DNA of 18,116 nt from Candidatus Uhrbacteria bacterium RIFOXYB12_FULL_58_10 (GTDB taxonomy: Bacteria; Patescibacteriota; Patescibacteriia; UBA9934; GWF2-40-263), in the NCBI GenBank assembly GCA_943357275.1, contig CALRGL010000011.1, positions 1 through 18,116 of the forward strand, read 5' to 3'. A program made the position numbers and the translations under genes. Positions 1 to 8,499 of this stretch are shown piece after piece. Position 1 is the stretch's first letter, and every line of letters starts with the position of its first letter. The notes beneath the pieces were generated by a model. The model saw only the letters and a program-made list of their open reading frames with translations, was not told where the DNA came from and made no database searches.

Positions 1-955
1 ATTTATTCAGTTTTTTTACATCAAAGATTTGAATCAACTCTTCCAAAGAATAAATTTCTCGATCGCCGCCAGGATTAAATCCAAGCAAAGCGACAAAGTT
101 CATTAAAGCTTCAGGTAAATAGCCCTTTTTTAAGTAATCTTCGACGGCAACATCACCTTGTCGTTTAGAAAGTTTCGATTTATCTGAGTTAAGGATAAGT
201 GGTAAATGACAATAAACAGGTTTCGCAAATTCAAACCATCCATACAAAATGAGGTGTTTTGGAACAGAGGAAATCCATTCTTCACCACGAATGATGTGTG
301 TGACCCCCATAGCATTATCATCGACAACGACTGCTAAGTGATAAGTTGGGAATCCGTCTGATTTGATTAGAACTTGATCATCAATCTCACTATTTTGAAT
401 GGTAATGAATCCGCGAATTTCATCATGAAAACGTGTTTCACCATCTGGAATCTTCATGCGAATAACATGAGAAACTCCGCTTGCTAATTTGTTTGCAATT
501 TCTTCACTTGTGAGATGTGTACATGTTCGATCGTATTTTGTAGGAAGTTTAGCTAGTTGTTGACTGGATCGAACTTGATCTAATCGTTCCCGTGTACAAA
601 AACAATAATAGGCGTGTCCAGAATCAACAAGTTGTTTGGCATGTTCAAGATAGATCGGTAACCGATTTGACTGGGTGTATGGGCCGTGTTCCCCTTTTTC
701 CGATAATAGACCATTTTCTAAAACCGGTCCTTCGTCATAATCTAAACCCATCGTATTTAAGACACGCAATAAACCTTCGACAGCACCTTCGATATAGCGT
801 TCGCGATCCGTATCTTCAATACGTAAAAGAAATTTTCCGTGATGTTGTCTCGCGTAAAGATAATTAAACAAAGCAATATAGAGTGTTCCGACATGGACGA
901 ATCCAGTAGGAGATGGAGCGAGTCGCGTTACGATTTGTTTGTCAGTTGTTTCCAT
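1..955 (-). CDS. gltX: Glutamyl-tRNA synthetase (partial, C-terminus beyond window edge)
   Basis: Class I aminoacyl-tRNA synthetase that attaches glutamate to tRNA in the cytoplasm. The minus-strand reading from 955 gives a protein starting METTDKQIVTRLAPSPTGFV, with the HIGH-type signature as HVGT at residues 21-24. RIEDTDRERY follows, and near the window edge the KMSKS-type loop reads SKLSKRQGD. About 318 residues are visible against roughly 470-500 for the family, so the anticodon-binding part is missing only because the window ends. The ATG at 955 lies inside the end of the upstream tagA-type gene (28-base overlap), suggesting co-transcription. Only a weak GGAAAT precedes the start. The usual Arg after the HIGH motif (GxxRTALFNYL) is replaced (LYIALFNYL). 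Whether it also charges tRNA-Gln cannot be told from this sequence. Confidence 0.95.
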   Translation of the reverse strand, partial: METTDKQIVTRLAPSPTGFVHVGTLYIALFNYLYARQHHGKFLLRIEDTDRERYIEGAVEGLLRVLNTMGLDYDEGPVLENGLLSEKGEHGPYTQSNRLPIYLEHAKQLVDSGHAYYCFCTRERLDQVRSSQQLAKLPTKYDRTCTHLTSEEIANKLASGVSHVIRMKIPDGETRFHDEIRGFITIQNSEIDDQVLIKSDGFPTYHLAVVVDDNAMGVTHIIRGEEWISSVPKHLILYGWFEFAKPVYCHLPLILNSDKSKLSKRQGDVAVEDYLKKGYLPEALMNFVALLGFNPGGDREIYSLEELIQIFDVKKLNK

Positions 956-1743
956 ATTTCCGGAATGGTTCGTTTTAGGGCTTTCAAGAATGATTTCTGC
1001 TTTAGTGTAGCGAAAAGAACAACGGTTGGAAAGACGAGAGAGGCCTGAAAAATACGATGAAAACGCTTGGGTTCAATCCATAATCGCCAGAGCCATTCAA
1101 AACCGGACTTACGAAACCGCTCAGGCGCTCTAGGTTTGATTCCAGCGATTGTTTCGAAGGATCCACCAACGCCGATAAGAATCTTGATTGATGGAACCAT
1201 AGACTTCATTTCATTCATAAATCGCTCTTGTTTCCCCTGCCCCAGCCCAACCATTAACACGTCTGGAGAGATAGCACGTATTGTTTCGATCAGTTCTTTT
1301 GGAATTTCAACATGCGAAGCATTTCCAACCAAGACACCCGGGTCAACTGCCTCAATCAGAAGATCAGGAAATTGAGTCTGTAACGAATTTTTAGCTCGTT
1401 CAGCCATTTGAGGCTCTCCGCCAAGAAAGAGAACGGATTTGTGTTCTTGGTGAGCCAATCTGCAAAGAAGTTCAACGAGGTCTACGCCAGTCTGTCGATG
1501 TTTTAAATACCCTTGCGTGAGTGCAGAAATAGCAAAACGAAGTCCTACCCCATCTGCGACAGACAGGTCAGAATCAACCAATAACTGCTTAAATGCCGGT
1601 TGTTTATTTGCAAGCAAAATGAATTCTGGGTTTGGTGTGGTGATGATCTTTGCCGTGTTTGTGCGCAACCACAAAATCAACAAATTCTTCAATTCTTCTG
1701 TGGAAAAATCATCAACAGGAACCCCAAACAAGATATGTTTCAT
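928..1743 (-). CDS. tagA: WecG/TagA/CpsF-family glycosyltransferase (GT26)
   Basis: Family members transfer an N-acetylmannosamine-type sugar onto an undecaprenyl-linked acceptor at the inner membrane face, for wall teichoic acid or surface polysaccharide. At 271 residues it is near the family's usual length. Visible family marks are TPNPEF at residues 36-41, the acidic DSDLSVADGVGL segment with Asp64, FLGG before the nucleotide-binding half, GVGGSFETIAGIKPRAPER, and the Trp/Arg-rich GFEWLWRLWIEPKR. The C-terminus is basic and hydrophobic, as in TagA members that dock on the membrane. It starts MKHILFGVPVDDFS, which fits the family N-terminus, and no Shine-Dalgarno is present. It overlaps gltX downstream and is divergent from clpB. 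The exact sugar and acceptor cannot be inferred. Confidence 0.9.
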   Translation of the reverse strand: MKHILFGVPVDDFSTEELKNLLILWLRTNTAKIITTPNPEFILLANKQPAFKQLLVDSDLSVADGVGLRFAISALTQGYLKHRQTGVDLVELLCRLAHQEHKSVLFLGGEPQMAERAKNSLQTQFPDLLIEAVDPGVLVGNASHVEIPKELIETIRAISPDVLMVGLGQGKQERFMNEMKSMVPSIKILIGVGGSFETIAGIKPRAPERFRKSGFEWLWRLWIEPKRFHRIFQASLVFPTVVLFATLKQKSFLKALKRTIPEIWKQLTNKS

Positions 1744-1779
1744 AGGTTATAAAAATGGTACCATACAATTACCTTTTTT
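1744..1779. promoter_or_regulatory. Divergent tagA/clpB promoter region with a 10-bp palindrome
   Basis: Only 36 bases separate the two starts. On the plus strand TACAAT at 1764-1769 is a good -10 and ends 10 bases before the clpB ATG, so the clpB transcript would have essentially no leader. A perfect palindrome ATGGTACCAT (1755-1764) abuts this -10. On the minus strand TATGGT (1765-1760) could be the tagA -10, giving a leader of about 10 bases. No CIRCE-like or HAIR-like heat-shock operator was recognised. No convincing -35 was found in either direction. Confidence 0.45.
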
Positions 1780-4452
1780 ATGATGCCAAACAACTTTACC
1801 TTGAAATCTCAAGAAGCTTTACAAATGGCGCACTCTATTGCCATTGAACATGGTCAACAAGCGTTAGAACCGATTCATTTGCTTGCAGCGCTTTTAGCGC
1901 AAGATGATGGAGTTGTCACATCCATCGTTGGTAAAATCACTCCGCTCAAAATAGAGCTTCGAACGGAAATTGACCAAATTCTTTCCTCTCTTCCTGCTCA
2001 ACAACAGGGTTTTCCTGGAACAGGTGGTGTTGCACAAATTTTCATGAGTCAGCAGATGGCAAACGTCCTAACGCAAGCTCACAAGAAGTCCAAAATCTTC
2101 AACGATGATTATATTTCAACGGAACACTTGTTGATCGGCCTCATTTCAAATAAAGCCATCGGTCGACTGTTGAAAACGTATAATATTGACGAAGAAAATG
2201 TCATGAAGGCACTCAAGGATATTCGTGGAACACAACGCGTTGATTCACCCGAACCAGAATCTCGTTACCAAGCCTTAGAGAAATACGGATTCGATCTCAC
2301 AGAAAGTGCAAAACGCGGAGAGTTAGATCCGGTGATTGGACGTGACAGTGAAATTCGTCGTGTTATGCAAGTTCTTTCTCGTCGAACAAAAAACAATCCT
2401 GTTCTCATTGGTGAAGCTGGTGTTGGTAAAACCGCGATTGTCGAAGGATTAGCACAACGTATTGCTTCTGGTGACGTACCAGAGTTATTGCGTGACAAAC
2501 AAATCATTGCACTTGATATTGGATCGATGGTTGCCGGAACAAAATACCGAGGTGAATTTGAAGATCGACTCAAAGCTGTTGTCAAAGAAATCGAACAGTC
2601 ACACGGCAAGATGATTTTGTTTATTGATGAGTTGCATACGCTGGTTGGTGCTGGAACCACCGAAGGAGGATCGCTCGACGCATCAAACATGCTTAAACCT
2701 GCGCTTGCACGTGGAAAACTGCGCGCCATTGGAGCAACAACATTGAAGGAATATCAGAGACATATTGAAAAAGACTCGGCCTTGGAACGTCGTTTTCAAC
2801 CCGTGATGGTTGAAGAACCAAGCGTAGAAGATACCATTGCTATTCTTCGCGGAATCAAAGAGAAATATGAGCTTCATCATGGAGTGCGTATTAGTGATCC
2901 CGCGATTGTTTCGGCTGCACAACTTTCCCAGCGCTATATTACAGATCGATTTTTGCCAGATAAAGCTGTGGATTTGATCGACGAGGCTTCGTCTGCGCTT
3001 CGAATGCAAATCGATTCGATGCCGGAAGAATTAGATGTTCTCAAACGGGACATCATGCGTCTTGAAATTGAGCAAAAAGCTTTGCAAAAAGAAAACGATA
3101 AAGAATCACTTGCACGACTCTCAGAAATTGAAAAGCAACTTGCGGATTTACAAGAAACAGCCGGAGGACTTGAAGCACGTTGGAAAAATGAAAAAGAAAA
3201 AATCACGAACCTTCAGGAAGTGAAAGCTACGATTGACCGTCTCAAAGCAAGTGCGGAAGTTGAGGAACGTAAGGGTGATTTGGAAAAAGTTGCTGAAATT
3301 CGTTATGGGCGTATTCCTGCTGAGGAAGCAAAACTTCGCAATGCAGAAAAAGCTCTTGCACAACTTCATGCGGAACGCGGACTGTTAAAAGAAGTGATCA
3401 GTGAGGAAGATATTGCTACCGTGGTTGCACGTTGGACACATATTCCTGTTTCTAAAATGTTGGAGTCAGAACTGACAAAACTCTCACGCATGGAAGAGGA
3501 GTTAACCAGACGTTTGGTCGGACAAGAAGAAGCCATTAAAGCTGTCTCAAACGCTTTGCGACGCTCTCGCGCTGGTATTGGTGAAGAGAATCGACCGATT
3601 GGATCGTTTATTTTCCTTGGACCAACCGGGGTTGGAAAAACAGAGCTTGCTCGCACGCTTGCGGAGTTTATGTTTAACGATGAGTCTGCACTTGTGAGAC
3701 TTGATATGTCGGAGTACATGGAAAAACATGCCATGGCGAAGATGATTGGTTCTCCACCAGGCTATGTTGGCTATGATGAAGGCGGGCAACTCACAGAAAT
3801 TGTTCGACGACGACCCTATAGCGTGTTGTTGTTTGATGAAATTGAAAAAGCTCATCCAGATACATTCAACTTGTTGTTACAAATCTTGGATGACGGACAT
3901 CTTACGGACGCAAAAGGACGTAAAGTCAACTTCAAAAACACGGTCATCATCATGACAAGTAATATCGGATCAGATGTTATTTTGAGTGCTGGTTCATCCA
4001 TGACGGAAATGGGATTTGCCAGTGAAACGCAGCACAAGACACAGGACGAAGAAATGCGTTCTCAGATCATGGGCATGTTAAAAGACTATTTCCGACCAGA
4101 GTTTCTCAATCGTATCGACGATGTTATTATCTTCCATTCACTCACAGAGAAAAACATTGAAGACATTGTTGAACTTCAAATGAATCGTGTATCCGCACGT
4201 CTGTTAAAACAACGTTCCATTTCACTTGTGATCTCTGCACCTGCCAAAAAACATCTTGCGGAAAAAGGATTTGACCCATCTTATGGTGCACGTCCGCTCA
4301 AACGAGTGATTCAATCAGAAATTCTTGATGCGCTTGCGCTCAAGATCATTAACGGAGAAATTCCGGAAGATTCTACGGTCACCATCGGATCAAAAAATGG
4401 AGAAATTACGCTTGCTATAAAACCGACCAAACTAACACCTCCTGTGGTATAA
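1780..4452 (+). CDS. clpB: ClpB-type AAA+ disaggregase
   Basis: Hexameric ATP-driven disaggregase that, with DnaK, pulls polypeptides out of aggregates in the cytoplasm. At 890 residues it is slightly longer than typical ClpB (about 860). The order is N-terminal Clp repeat domain (residues 1-150), AAA-1 with Walker A GEAGVGKT at 211-218 and Walker B LFIDELHTLVGAG, a long charged coiled-coil middle domain (roughly 410-530), AAA-2 with Walker A GPTGVGKT at 614-621 and Walker B LLFDEIEKAHPD, then the C-terminal D2-small domain (FDPSYGARPLKRVIQ). The coiled-coil middle domain separates it from ClpA/ClpC. Two adjacent ATGs (1780, 1783) are both possible starts and differ by one Met. It has its own promoter; its stop codon lies inside the next gene's -10 element. 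Confidence 0.97.
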   Translation: MMPNNFTLKSQEALQMAHSIAIEHGQQALEPIHLLAALLAQDDGVVTSIVGKITPLKIELRTEIDQILSSLPAQQQGFPGTGGVAQIFMSQQMANVLTQAHKKSKIFNDDYISTEHLLIGLISNKAIGRLLKTYNIDEENVMKALKDIRGTQRVDSPEPESRYQALEKYGFDLTESAKRGELDPVIGRDSEIRRVMQVLSRRTKNNPVLIGEAGVGKTAIVEGLAQRIASGDVPELLRDKQIIALDIGSMVAGTKYRGEFEDRLKAVVKEIEQSHGKMILFIDELHTLVGAGTTEGGSLDASNMLKPALARGKLRAIGATTLKEYQRHIEKDSALERRFQPVMVEEPSVEDTIAILRGIKEKYELHHGVRISDPAIVSAAQLSQRYITDRFLPDKAVDLIDEASSALRMQIDSMPEELDVLKRDIMRLEIEQKALQKENDKESLARLSEIEKQLADLQETAGGLEARWKNEKEKITNLQEVKATIDRLKASAEVEERKGDLEKVAEIRYGRIPAEEAKLRNAEKALAQLHAERGLLKEVISEEDIATVVARWTHIPVSKMLESELTKLSRMEEELTRRLVGQEEAIKAVSNALRRSRAGIGEENRPIGSFIFLGPTGVGKTELARTLAEFMFNDESALVRLDMSEYMEKHAMAKMIGSPPGYVGYDEGGQLTEIVRRRPYSVLLFDEIEKAHPDTFNLLLQILDDGHLTDAKGRKVNFKNTVIIMTSNIGSDVILSAGSSMTEMGFASETQHKTQDEEMRSQIMGMLKDYFRPEFLNRIDDVIIFHSLTEKNIEDIVELQMNRVSARLLKQRSISLVISAPAKKHLAEKGFDPSYGARPLKRVIQSEILDALALKIINGEIPEDSTVTIGSKNGEITLAIKPTKLTPPVV

Positions 4453-4453
4453 T
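4445..4453 (+). promoter_or_regulatory. Extended -10 promoter for the 4462-9908 operon
   Basis: TGG followed by a perfect TATAAT (4448-4453) forms an extended -10 element. It overlaps the clpB stop codon (TAA at 4450-4452). The ATG of the next gene lies 8 bases after the hexamer, so a start site at the usual 6-7 bases downstream would yield a leaderless or nearly leaderless mRNA. No Shine-Dalgarno is present. Confidence 0.7.
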
Positions 4454-4461
4454 CGTTTTAC

Positions 4462-5877
4462 ATGAAATACGTTGTTTTTCCTGTTATTTTGAGCATTCTT
4501 TTGTCTCCAATGACTGCATTGGCAACGTTTGATTCGTTTTCCTATAACCCTGAAAATCTTCTTTCTGATGCCGAAATGGTGAATTCCTATTCCATGACAA
4601 AAAAGGAACTTGATCAGTTCTTAAAACGAGGATCATTGGGAACACTTGTAACACCAGATGTGTTTGGCGTGCCTTCAACAGCATCAGATATCATCTGGCA
4701 ATCTTCTCAACAATTTGAATTGAATCCAAAGTTTTTGCTTGTCTTGCTTCAACGTGAACAAAGCATCGTGGAAGATAAAACACCAACGCAAGATCAACTT
4801 GATTGGGCTATGGGATACGCTGTTTGTGATGACTGTAGTAAATCAGATCCACGCATTCAAAAATTTAAAGGGTTTGGCAAACAAGTTTATTATGCGGCCG
4901 AACGCATCTCAAAAACTTACCTTACAGAATTGAATACAACCGGCAAAACACAAACAGGTATTGGTCCAGGCATTGATCATGTGATCGATGGCACGGTTGT
5001 CACACCTGCTAACTTTGTGACAAGTATTCTTTACACCTACACACCACATCTTTCTGGAAACAAAAATTTCGTGAAGATTTGGGACCGTTGGTTTACACGC
5101 GAATACCCCTCAGGATCACTTCTTCAAGATACAAAAACAGGAGGTATTTGGTTGATCAAAAATGGTATTCGACGACCAATTCAATCTCGAGCGGCCTTTC
5201 ATAGTCGATTCAACGAAAACCAAATTGTCCAAGCCGTCACCTCTGAAATAGAAACCTATCCAACAGGAAAACCAATTGCGTTTCCAAATTATTCGCTTCT
5301 GCGTTCTCCAAAAGGAACGGTTTACTTGATCGTTGATGATGTAAAGCGAGGTTTCACGTCTCAAGAAGCGTTGCGTGCGCTTGGATACACACCTGACGAA
5401 ATTGAAGATGTTGGATGGGAAGATTTAGAAGCCTTTGCAGAAGGTGAGCCAATCACATTGGAAGTCGCCTATCCACAAGGAGCATTGTTACAAAACAATG
5501 TAAACGGAGGCATTTTCTTTGTTCAAAACGGGACAAAGCATCCTATTTTCTCTCGAGAAATCTTAAACGCCAATCAGATCAATTCTTCTGTTGTAGCGAT
5601 GAGTCCAAAAGATCTTGATGCCTATCCAACAGCAAATCCCCTCCTGTTTCCAGACGGGACACTTATCGCTGTAACCGGATCCCCAGATATTTTTGTTGTT
5701 GCTGACGGAACACGCCATCACATCCTGGATGAACAGACGTTCACCGCTTATGGATGGAAATGGAACCAAATTATTTGGACCAATGAACGATCTGTGTTAA
5801 TTCAGCCAGAAGGTGATCCTCTCACTACACGGCTCGACGAACCAGAAACGACACTTGAAATTGCTTCAAACCTATGA
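4462..5877 (+). CDS. Secreted lytic-transglycosylase-like protein with four C-terminal repeats
   Basis: 471 residues. An N-terminal signal peptide (MKYVVFPVILSILLSPMTALA) predicts export. Residues about 30-210 look like a lysozyme-fold/SLT-type domain: FELNPKFLLVLLQREQSIV resembles the transglycosylase segment that holds the catalytic Glu, here Glu99, followed by LDWAMGY and GFGKQVYYAAERI. A CDDC pair (Cys122, Cys125) sits in this domain and could form a disulfide. From residue 218 there are four degenerate repeats of about 60 residues (starting near 218, 277, 339 and 398), each with a hydrophobic strand, a short Asn/Asp-Gly turn and a Lys/Arg-x-x-Ile step. They may bind the wall or surface glycans. 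Its last four bases overlap the next gene (ATGA). Murein cleavage is inferred from weak motif similarity; the fold is more certain than the activity. Confidence 0.6.
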   Translation: MKYVVFPVILSILLSPMTALATFDSFSYNPENLLSDAEMVNSYSMTKKELDQFLKRGSLGTLVTPDVFGVPSTASDIIWQSSQQFELNPKFLLVLLQREQSIVEDKTPTQDQLDWAMGYAVCDDCSKSDPRIQKFKGFGKQVYYAAERISKTYLTELNTTGKTQTGIGPGIDHVIDGTVVTPANFVTSILYTYTPHLSGNKNFVKIWDRWFTREYPSGSLLQDTKTGGIWLIKNGIRRPIQSRAAFHSRFNENQIVQAVTSEIETYPTGKPIAFPNYSLLRSPKGTVYLIVDDVKRGFTSQEALRALGYTPDEIEDVGWEDLEAFAEGEPITLEVAYPQGALLQNNVNGGIFFVQNGTKHPIFSREILNANQINSSVVAMSPKDLDAYPTANPLLFPDGTLIAVTGSPDIFVVADGTRHHILDEQTFTAYGWKWNQIIWTNERSVLIQPEGDPLTTRLDEPETTLEIASNL

Positions 5878-6668
5878 TTGTTTTCTCCGCATTTACCCCA
5901 CATTCCCCTCTTCTTTTGGAAACGATCAGCAAAGAACGATTCCATGATTTTGACGATACCTTAAGTGGGTTGTCTGATCTTGAGCAATCTCTTCTTGCTT
6001 CAAAACCAGACGTCATTGTCACACTTTCTTCACACAATCATTTTCACGAAACAGCCTTCTCTATCAACTTGAACGATCGATACACGATTTCATTTTCAGA
6101 ATTTGGCGATCGAGCAACAACAAAACAGTTTGTTCCTGATTTAGAGTTGATTACCCAAATTCAACGCAGAATGCGTTCAGAAGACTTTCAGTTTACGCTC
6201 GATTCAAATCCGCTTTTGGATCATGGGTCCGGTATTCCTCTTTACTTACTCACAAAAGAGCTTTCCACAAAAATTGTTCCTATCTCTTACAGCGGATTGG
6301 ATGTAAAATCGCATATCGCTTTTGGACGCATCTTAAAGGATCTTTTTTCTCATTCCTCAAAACGCATTGCGGTTATTGCCTCTGGTGATTTATCGCACAG
6401 CTTGTCTTCAACAGCACCGATGGGATTTAAAAAAGAAGGACAGCAGTTTGATGATGCTATTCTTGAAGCGGTAAGAAATGTTTCTTCTGCAAAGCTTCTC
6501 ACCATCCCTCACCATGTTGTTCAAGAGTCATCCGAGTGCGCTTATCGTCCACTGCTCATTCTGTTTGGAATGTTAGAACGCATGCACGTTCGACCCGACA
6601 TTCGCTCCTACGAGGCACCAAATGGCGTTGGGTATCTTGTTGTTGAATTTCATCACGCTCTTGTATGA
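5874..6668 (+). CDS. LigB/Memo-like protein (AmmeMemoRadiSam system protein B family)
   Basis: 264 residues resembling the class III extradiol dioxygenase subunit B fold, a family that also includes Memo and the B protein of the AmmeMemoRadiSam system. Metal-binding-type motifs are visible in order: FTPHSPLL with His10, SSHNHFH with His54, His56 and His58, LDHGSG with His117, and ASGDLSH with Asp172 and His175. A non-haem iron site is therefore plausible, but the substrate is unknown and a ring-cleaving role is unlikely to be guessable. Neither an AMMECR1 domain nor a radical SAM partner of that system is in the window. It is coupled by ATGA overlaps to both neighbours, so it is made together with the lytic-transglycosylase-like and PriA-like proteins. 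No Shine-Dalgarno or separate promoter was seen. Confidence 0.75.
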   Translation: MIVFSAFTPHSPLLLETISKERFHDFDDTLSGLSDLEQSLLASKPDVIVTLSSHNHFHETAFSINLNDRYTISFSEFGDRATTKQFVPDLELITQIQRRMRSEDFQFTLDSNPLLDHGSGIPLYLLTKELSTKIVPISYSGLDVKSHIAFGRILKDLFSHSSKRIAVIASGDLSHSLSSTAPMGFKKEGQQFDDAILEAVRNVSSAKLLTIPHHVVQESSECAYRPLLILFGMLERMHVRPDIRSYEAPNGVGYLVVEFHHALV

Positions 6669-8488
6669 TTGCTCACGTCTATCCCTTAAAACGCATGCCC
6701 AGAAAATGCCGTTTTTTTGATTATCTTGTTCCAGATAATCTTACCCTTGTGCGTGGTGATCTTGTCACAATCCCGTTTCGGAAATTAACGGTTTATGGGG
6801 TTGTTGCTCAGGTATCTGATCGTTCCGCGCGAGGTATTGAATTAAAACGGGTCGAAAGCCATACGGGTGTGACACTCAAAGAGGACGAGCTCTCTTTTTT
6901 TGAATCTATTGCTTATGAACTCGCTCAATCTGTCCCAAGTATTTTGCATCATGCTCTACCCCGCCCACCAAAACGCTTTTCACCTTCTCCTCCAACAACG
7001 TTTCCGCGTGACCTCACGATTCCAAACGATGAAGCTTCCAGTATTAGTCGAAATGCTCACGAGCTTTCCAAACGACGCATGGCCTTTGTGCATGCAAGTG
7101 ACCTCCGTAGAACTACAGCCATCATTTCAAAATACTTAGAGATGCATCCACAACAAAAATGTTTGGTTGTAGCCCCAACAGTTAACGACGTCAAACTTCT
7201 TGAACGACATCTTGGACGCAACGACGGATCTCTTACAGGCGAAGAATCAAATAACGAACGCTTCCATCTTTGGCAAACGTTTCGAGCAAAAACACACGGT
7301 TGTCTTGTTGGAACAAAGTTGGCACTCATGCTCGTTGACTCAACGATTTCAACAATCTTTGTTGTTAGAAGTGGCCATAAATCGCACAAGCAATCCGATC
7401 GCAACCCTCGATTTGATGCCCGACTCATGGCGTTTGGTATTGCGGATCGATTCCAGTCCAACCTTTATTTTTTTGATACTGTTCCGCGCGTTGACGACGT
7501 CGGGTATTTTTCTTCTGCCAACATCTTGCCACAGGGTCACACCTCCAGATTCATGATTGTCGATAAACGTCAGGAACAGCAAGCCTCACCTCATCCAACG
7601 ATTTCTTATTCTGCTTCTGTAGAAATAACGGAAGCTCTTGAACAAGGAAAAACGGTCTTGTGTGTCTATAATAAAAAAGGAAAAGCACAACGATTGTCTT
7701 GTCAGGATTGTAAACACGCGTTTGTTTGTGAAGAGTGTCAGCATCTTCTTAAAGTAAAATCTCAAACCGTCAATTGTACACGTTGTTCCTTTGTTGGACC
7801 CATGCCTTATTCTTGTCCTGCTTGTAAATCGACGAACATCTTTGAGCGTGGATATGGAAACGAGCGTGTGGCTGAAGCCTTAGTGTCTTTGTTTAATGTT
7901 GAAGTGAGTGTGATTGATAAAGATCATCCTGAATTCAAAACCAGTCCCATCTTGCTTGTCACACAGTATTACTACGAGCAGTACTTTAACCCATTCAAAC
8001 CTTCGACAATTGGACTTGTTGTTCTCATCGATGCGGACGCGCCACTCTTCACCCCAACGTTTCGTGCACTCGAAAAAACGTTTCAACGCACAGAAGAATG
8101 GCGGGGCCTGGCTTTTGCTCATCGTGCACAATTTGTCATTCAAACGGATTCCCCAGAATTGTTTCAAGATTTTTATGCAAACGCTCAAAACGTTTTAGAA
8201 GAAGAATTATCACAACGCATTGCTTGTGATTTGCCACCGAAACGTCGTTGGATGCAAGTCGTCTACAAAGATGAAGAGTCGAGAAAAGCAACACTTCAAG
8301 CAGATCTTCTTCTCCAGAAAATACAAGCGCTTTCACTTCCTCTTACGGTTGTTGGACCTGTCTTTGATGAAAAGACCCAGTGGCACATCGATATTGGTGT
8401 TTTACCCGAGCACAGTGCCATTTTGTTAAATCTCTTCACAACGTTAGACGATCACTATATCATTGACACAAATGCATTTTCTTGCTAA
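6665..8488 (+). CDS. priA: PriA-like primosomal protein lacking helicase motifs
   Basis: 607 residues, shorter than typical PriA (about 730). The N-terminal 3'-end-binding domain is recognisable (FFDYLVPDNLTLVRGDLVTIPF, then GVVAQV). The zinc-binding domain keeps all eight cysteines: CQDC 346-349, CEEC 355-358, CTRC 371-374 and CPAC 384-387. The C-terminal part also aligns by eye (FVIQTDSPE, EEELSQRIACDLPPKRRW). The ATPase core is degenerate: where Walker A (GxTGSGKT) belongs, near residues 139-150, there is MAFVHASDLRRTT; the DEEH box is RSGH at 235-238 followed by the family-like HKQ and RFDAR; the GTQM..KG.DF motif reads VTQYYYEQYFNPF; and the AGRAGR motif is absent. The frame is uninterrupted, so this is a maintained protein rather than obvious decay. 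It probably acts as a DNA-binding or scaffolding restart factor. Placement before def-fmt matches the priA-def-fmt order of many bacteria. Confidence 0.85.
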   Translation: MIAHVYPLKRMPRKCRFFDYLVPDNLTLVRGDLVTIPFRKLTVYGVVAQVSDRSARGIELKRVESHTGVTLKEDELSFFESIAYELAQSVPSILHHALPRPPKRFSPSPPTTFPRDLTIPNDEASSISRNAHELSKRRMAFVHASDLRRTTAIISKYLEMHPQQKCLVVAPTVNDVKLLERHLGRNDGSLTGEESNNERFHLWQTFRAKTHGCLVGTKLALMLVDSTISTIFVVRSGHKSHKQSDRNPRFDARLMAFGIADRFQSNLYFFDTVPRVDDVGYFSSANILPQGHTSRFMIVDKRQEQQASPHPTISYSASVEITEALEQGKTVLCVYNKKGKAQRLSCQDCKHAFVCEECQHLLKVKSQTVNCTRCSFVGPMPYSCPACKSTNIFERGYGNERVAEALVSLFNVEVSVIDKDHPEFKTSPILLVTQYYYEQYFNPFKPSTIGLVVLIDADAPLFTPTFRALEKTFQRTEEWRGLAFAHRAQFVIQTDSPELFQDFYANAQNVLEEELSQRIACDLPPKRRWMQVVYKDEESRKATLQADLLLQKIQALSLPLTVVGPVFDEKTQWHIDIGVLPEHSAILLNLFTTLDDHYIIDTNAFSC

Positions 8489-8499
8489 TTTTGGCCACT

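Noticed and set aside
1746..1751. TATAAC on the minus strand as the tagA -10.
   Set aside because: It ends two bases before the ATG, which would place the transcription start inside the gene, while the ATG is supported by the family N-terminus.
5875..6668. UGA recoding to glycine, as in some Patescibacteria lineages.
   Set aside because: UGA closes the lytic-transglycosylase-like and LigB-like genes exactly at ATGA overlaps, and no in-frame UGA is needed inside any gene.
6665..8488. PriA-like gene as a pseudogene.
   Set aside because: There is no frameshift or internal stop over 607 codons, all eight zinc cysteines are kept, and it is translationally coupled to its upstream neighbour, so a maintained but altered protein is more likely.
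8482..8499. In-frame TTG start that would lengthen peptide deformylase.
   Set aside because: The extra six residues overlap the previous gene and do not match the family N-terminus; the ATG at 8500 does.
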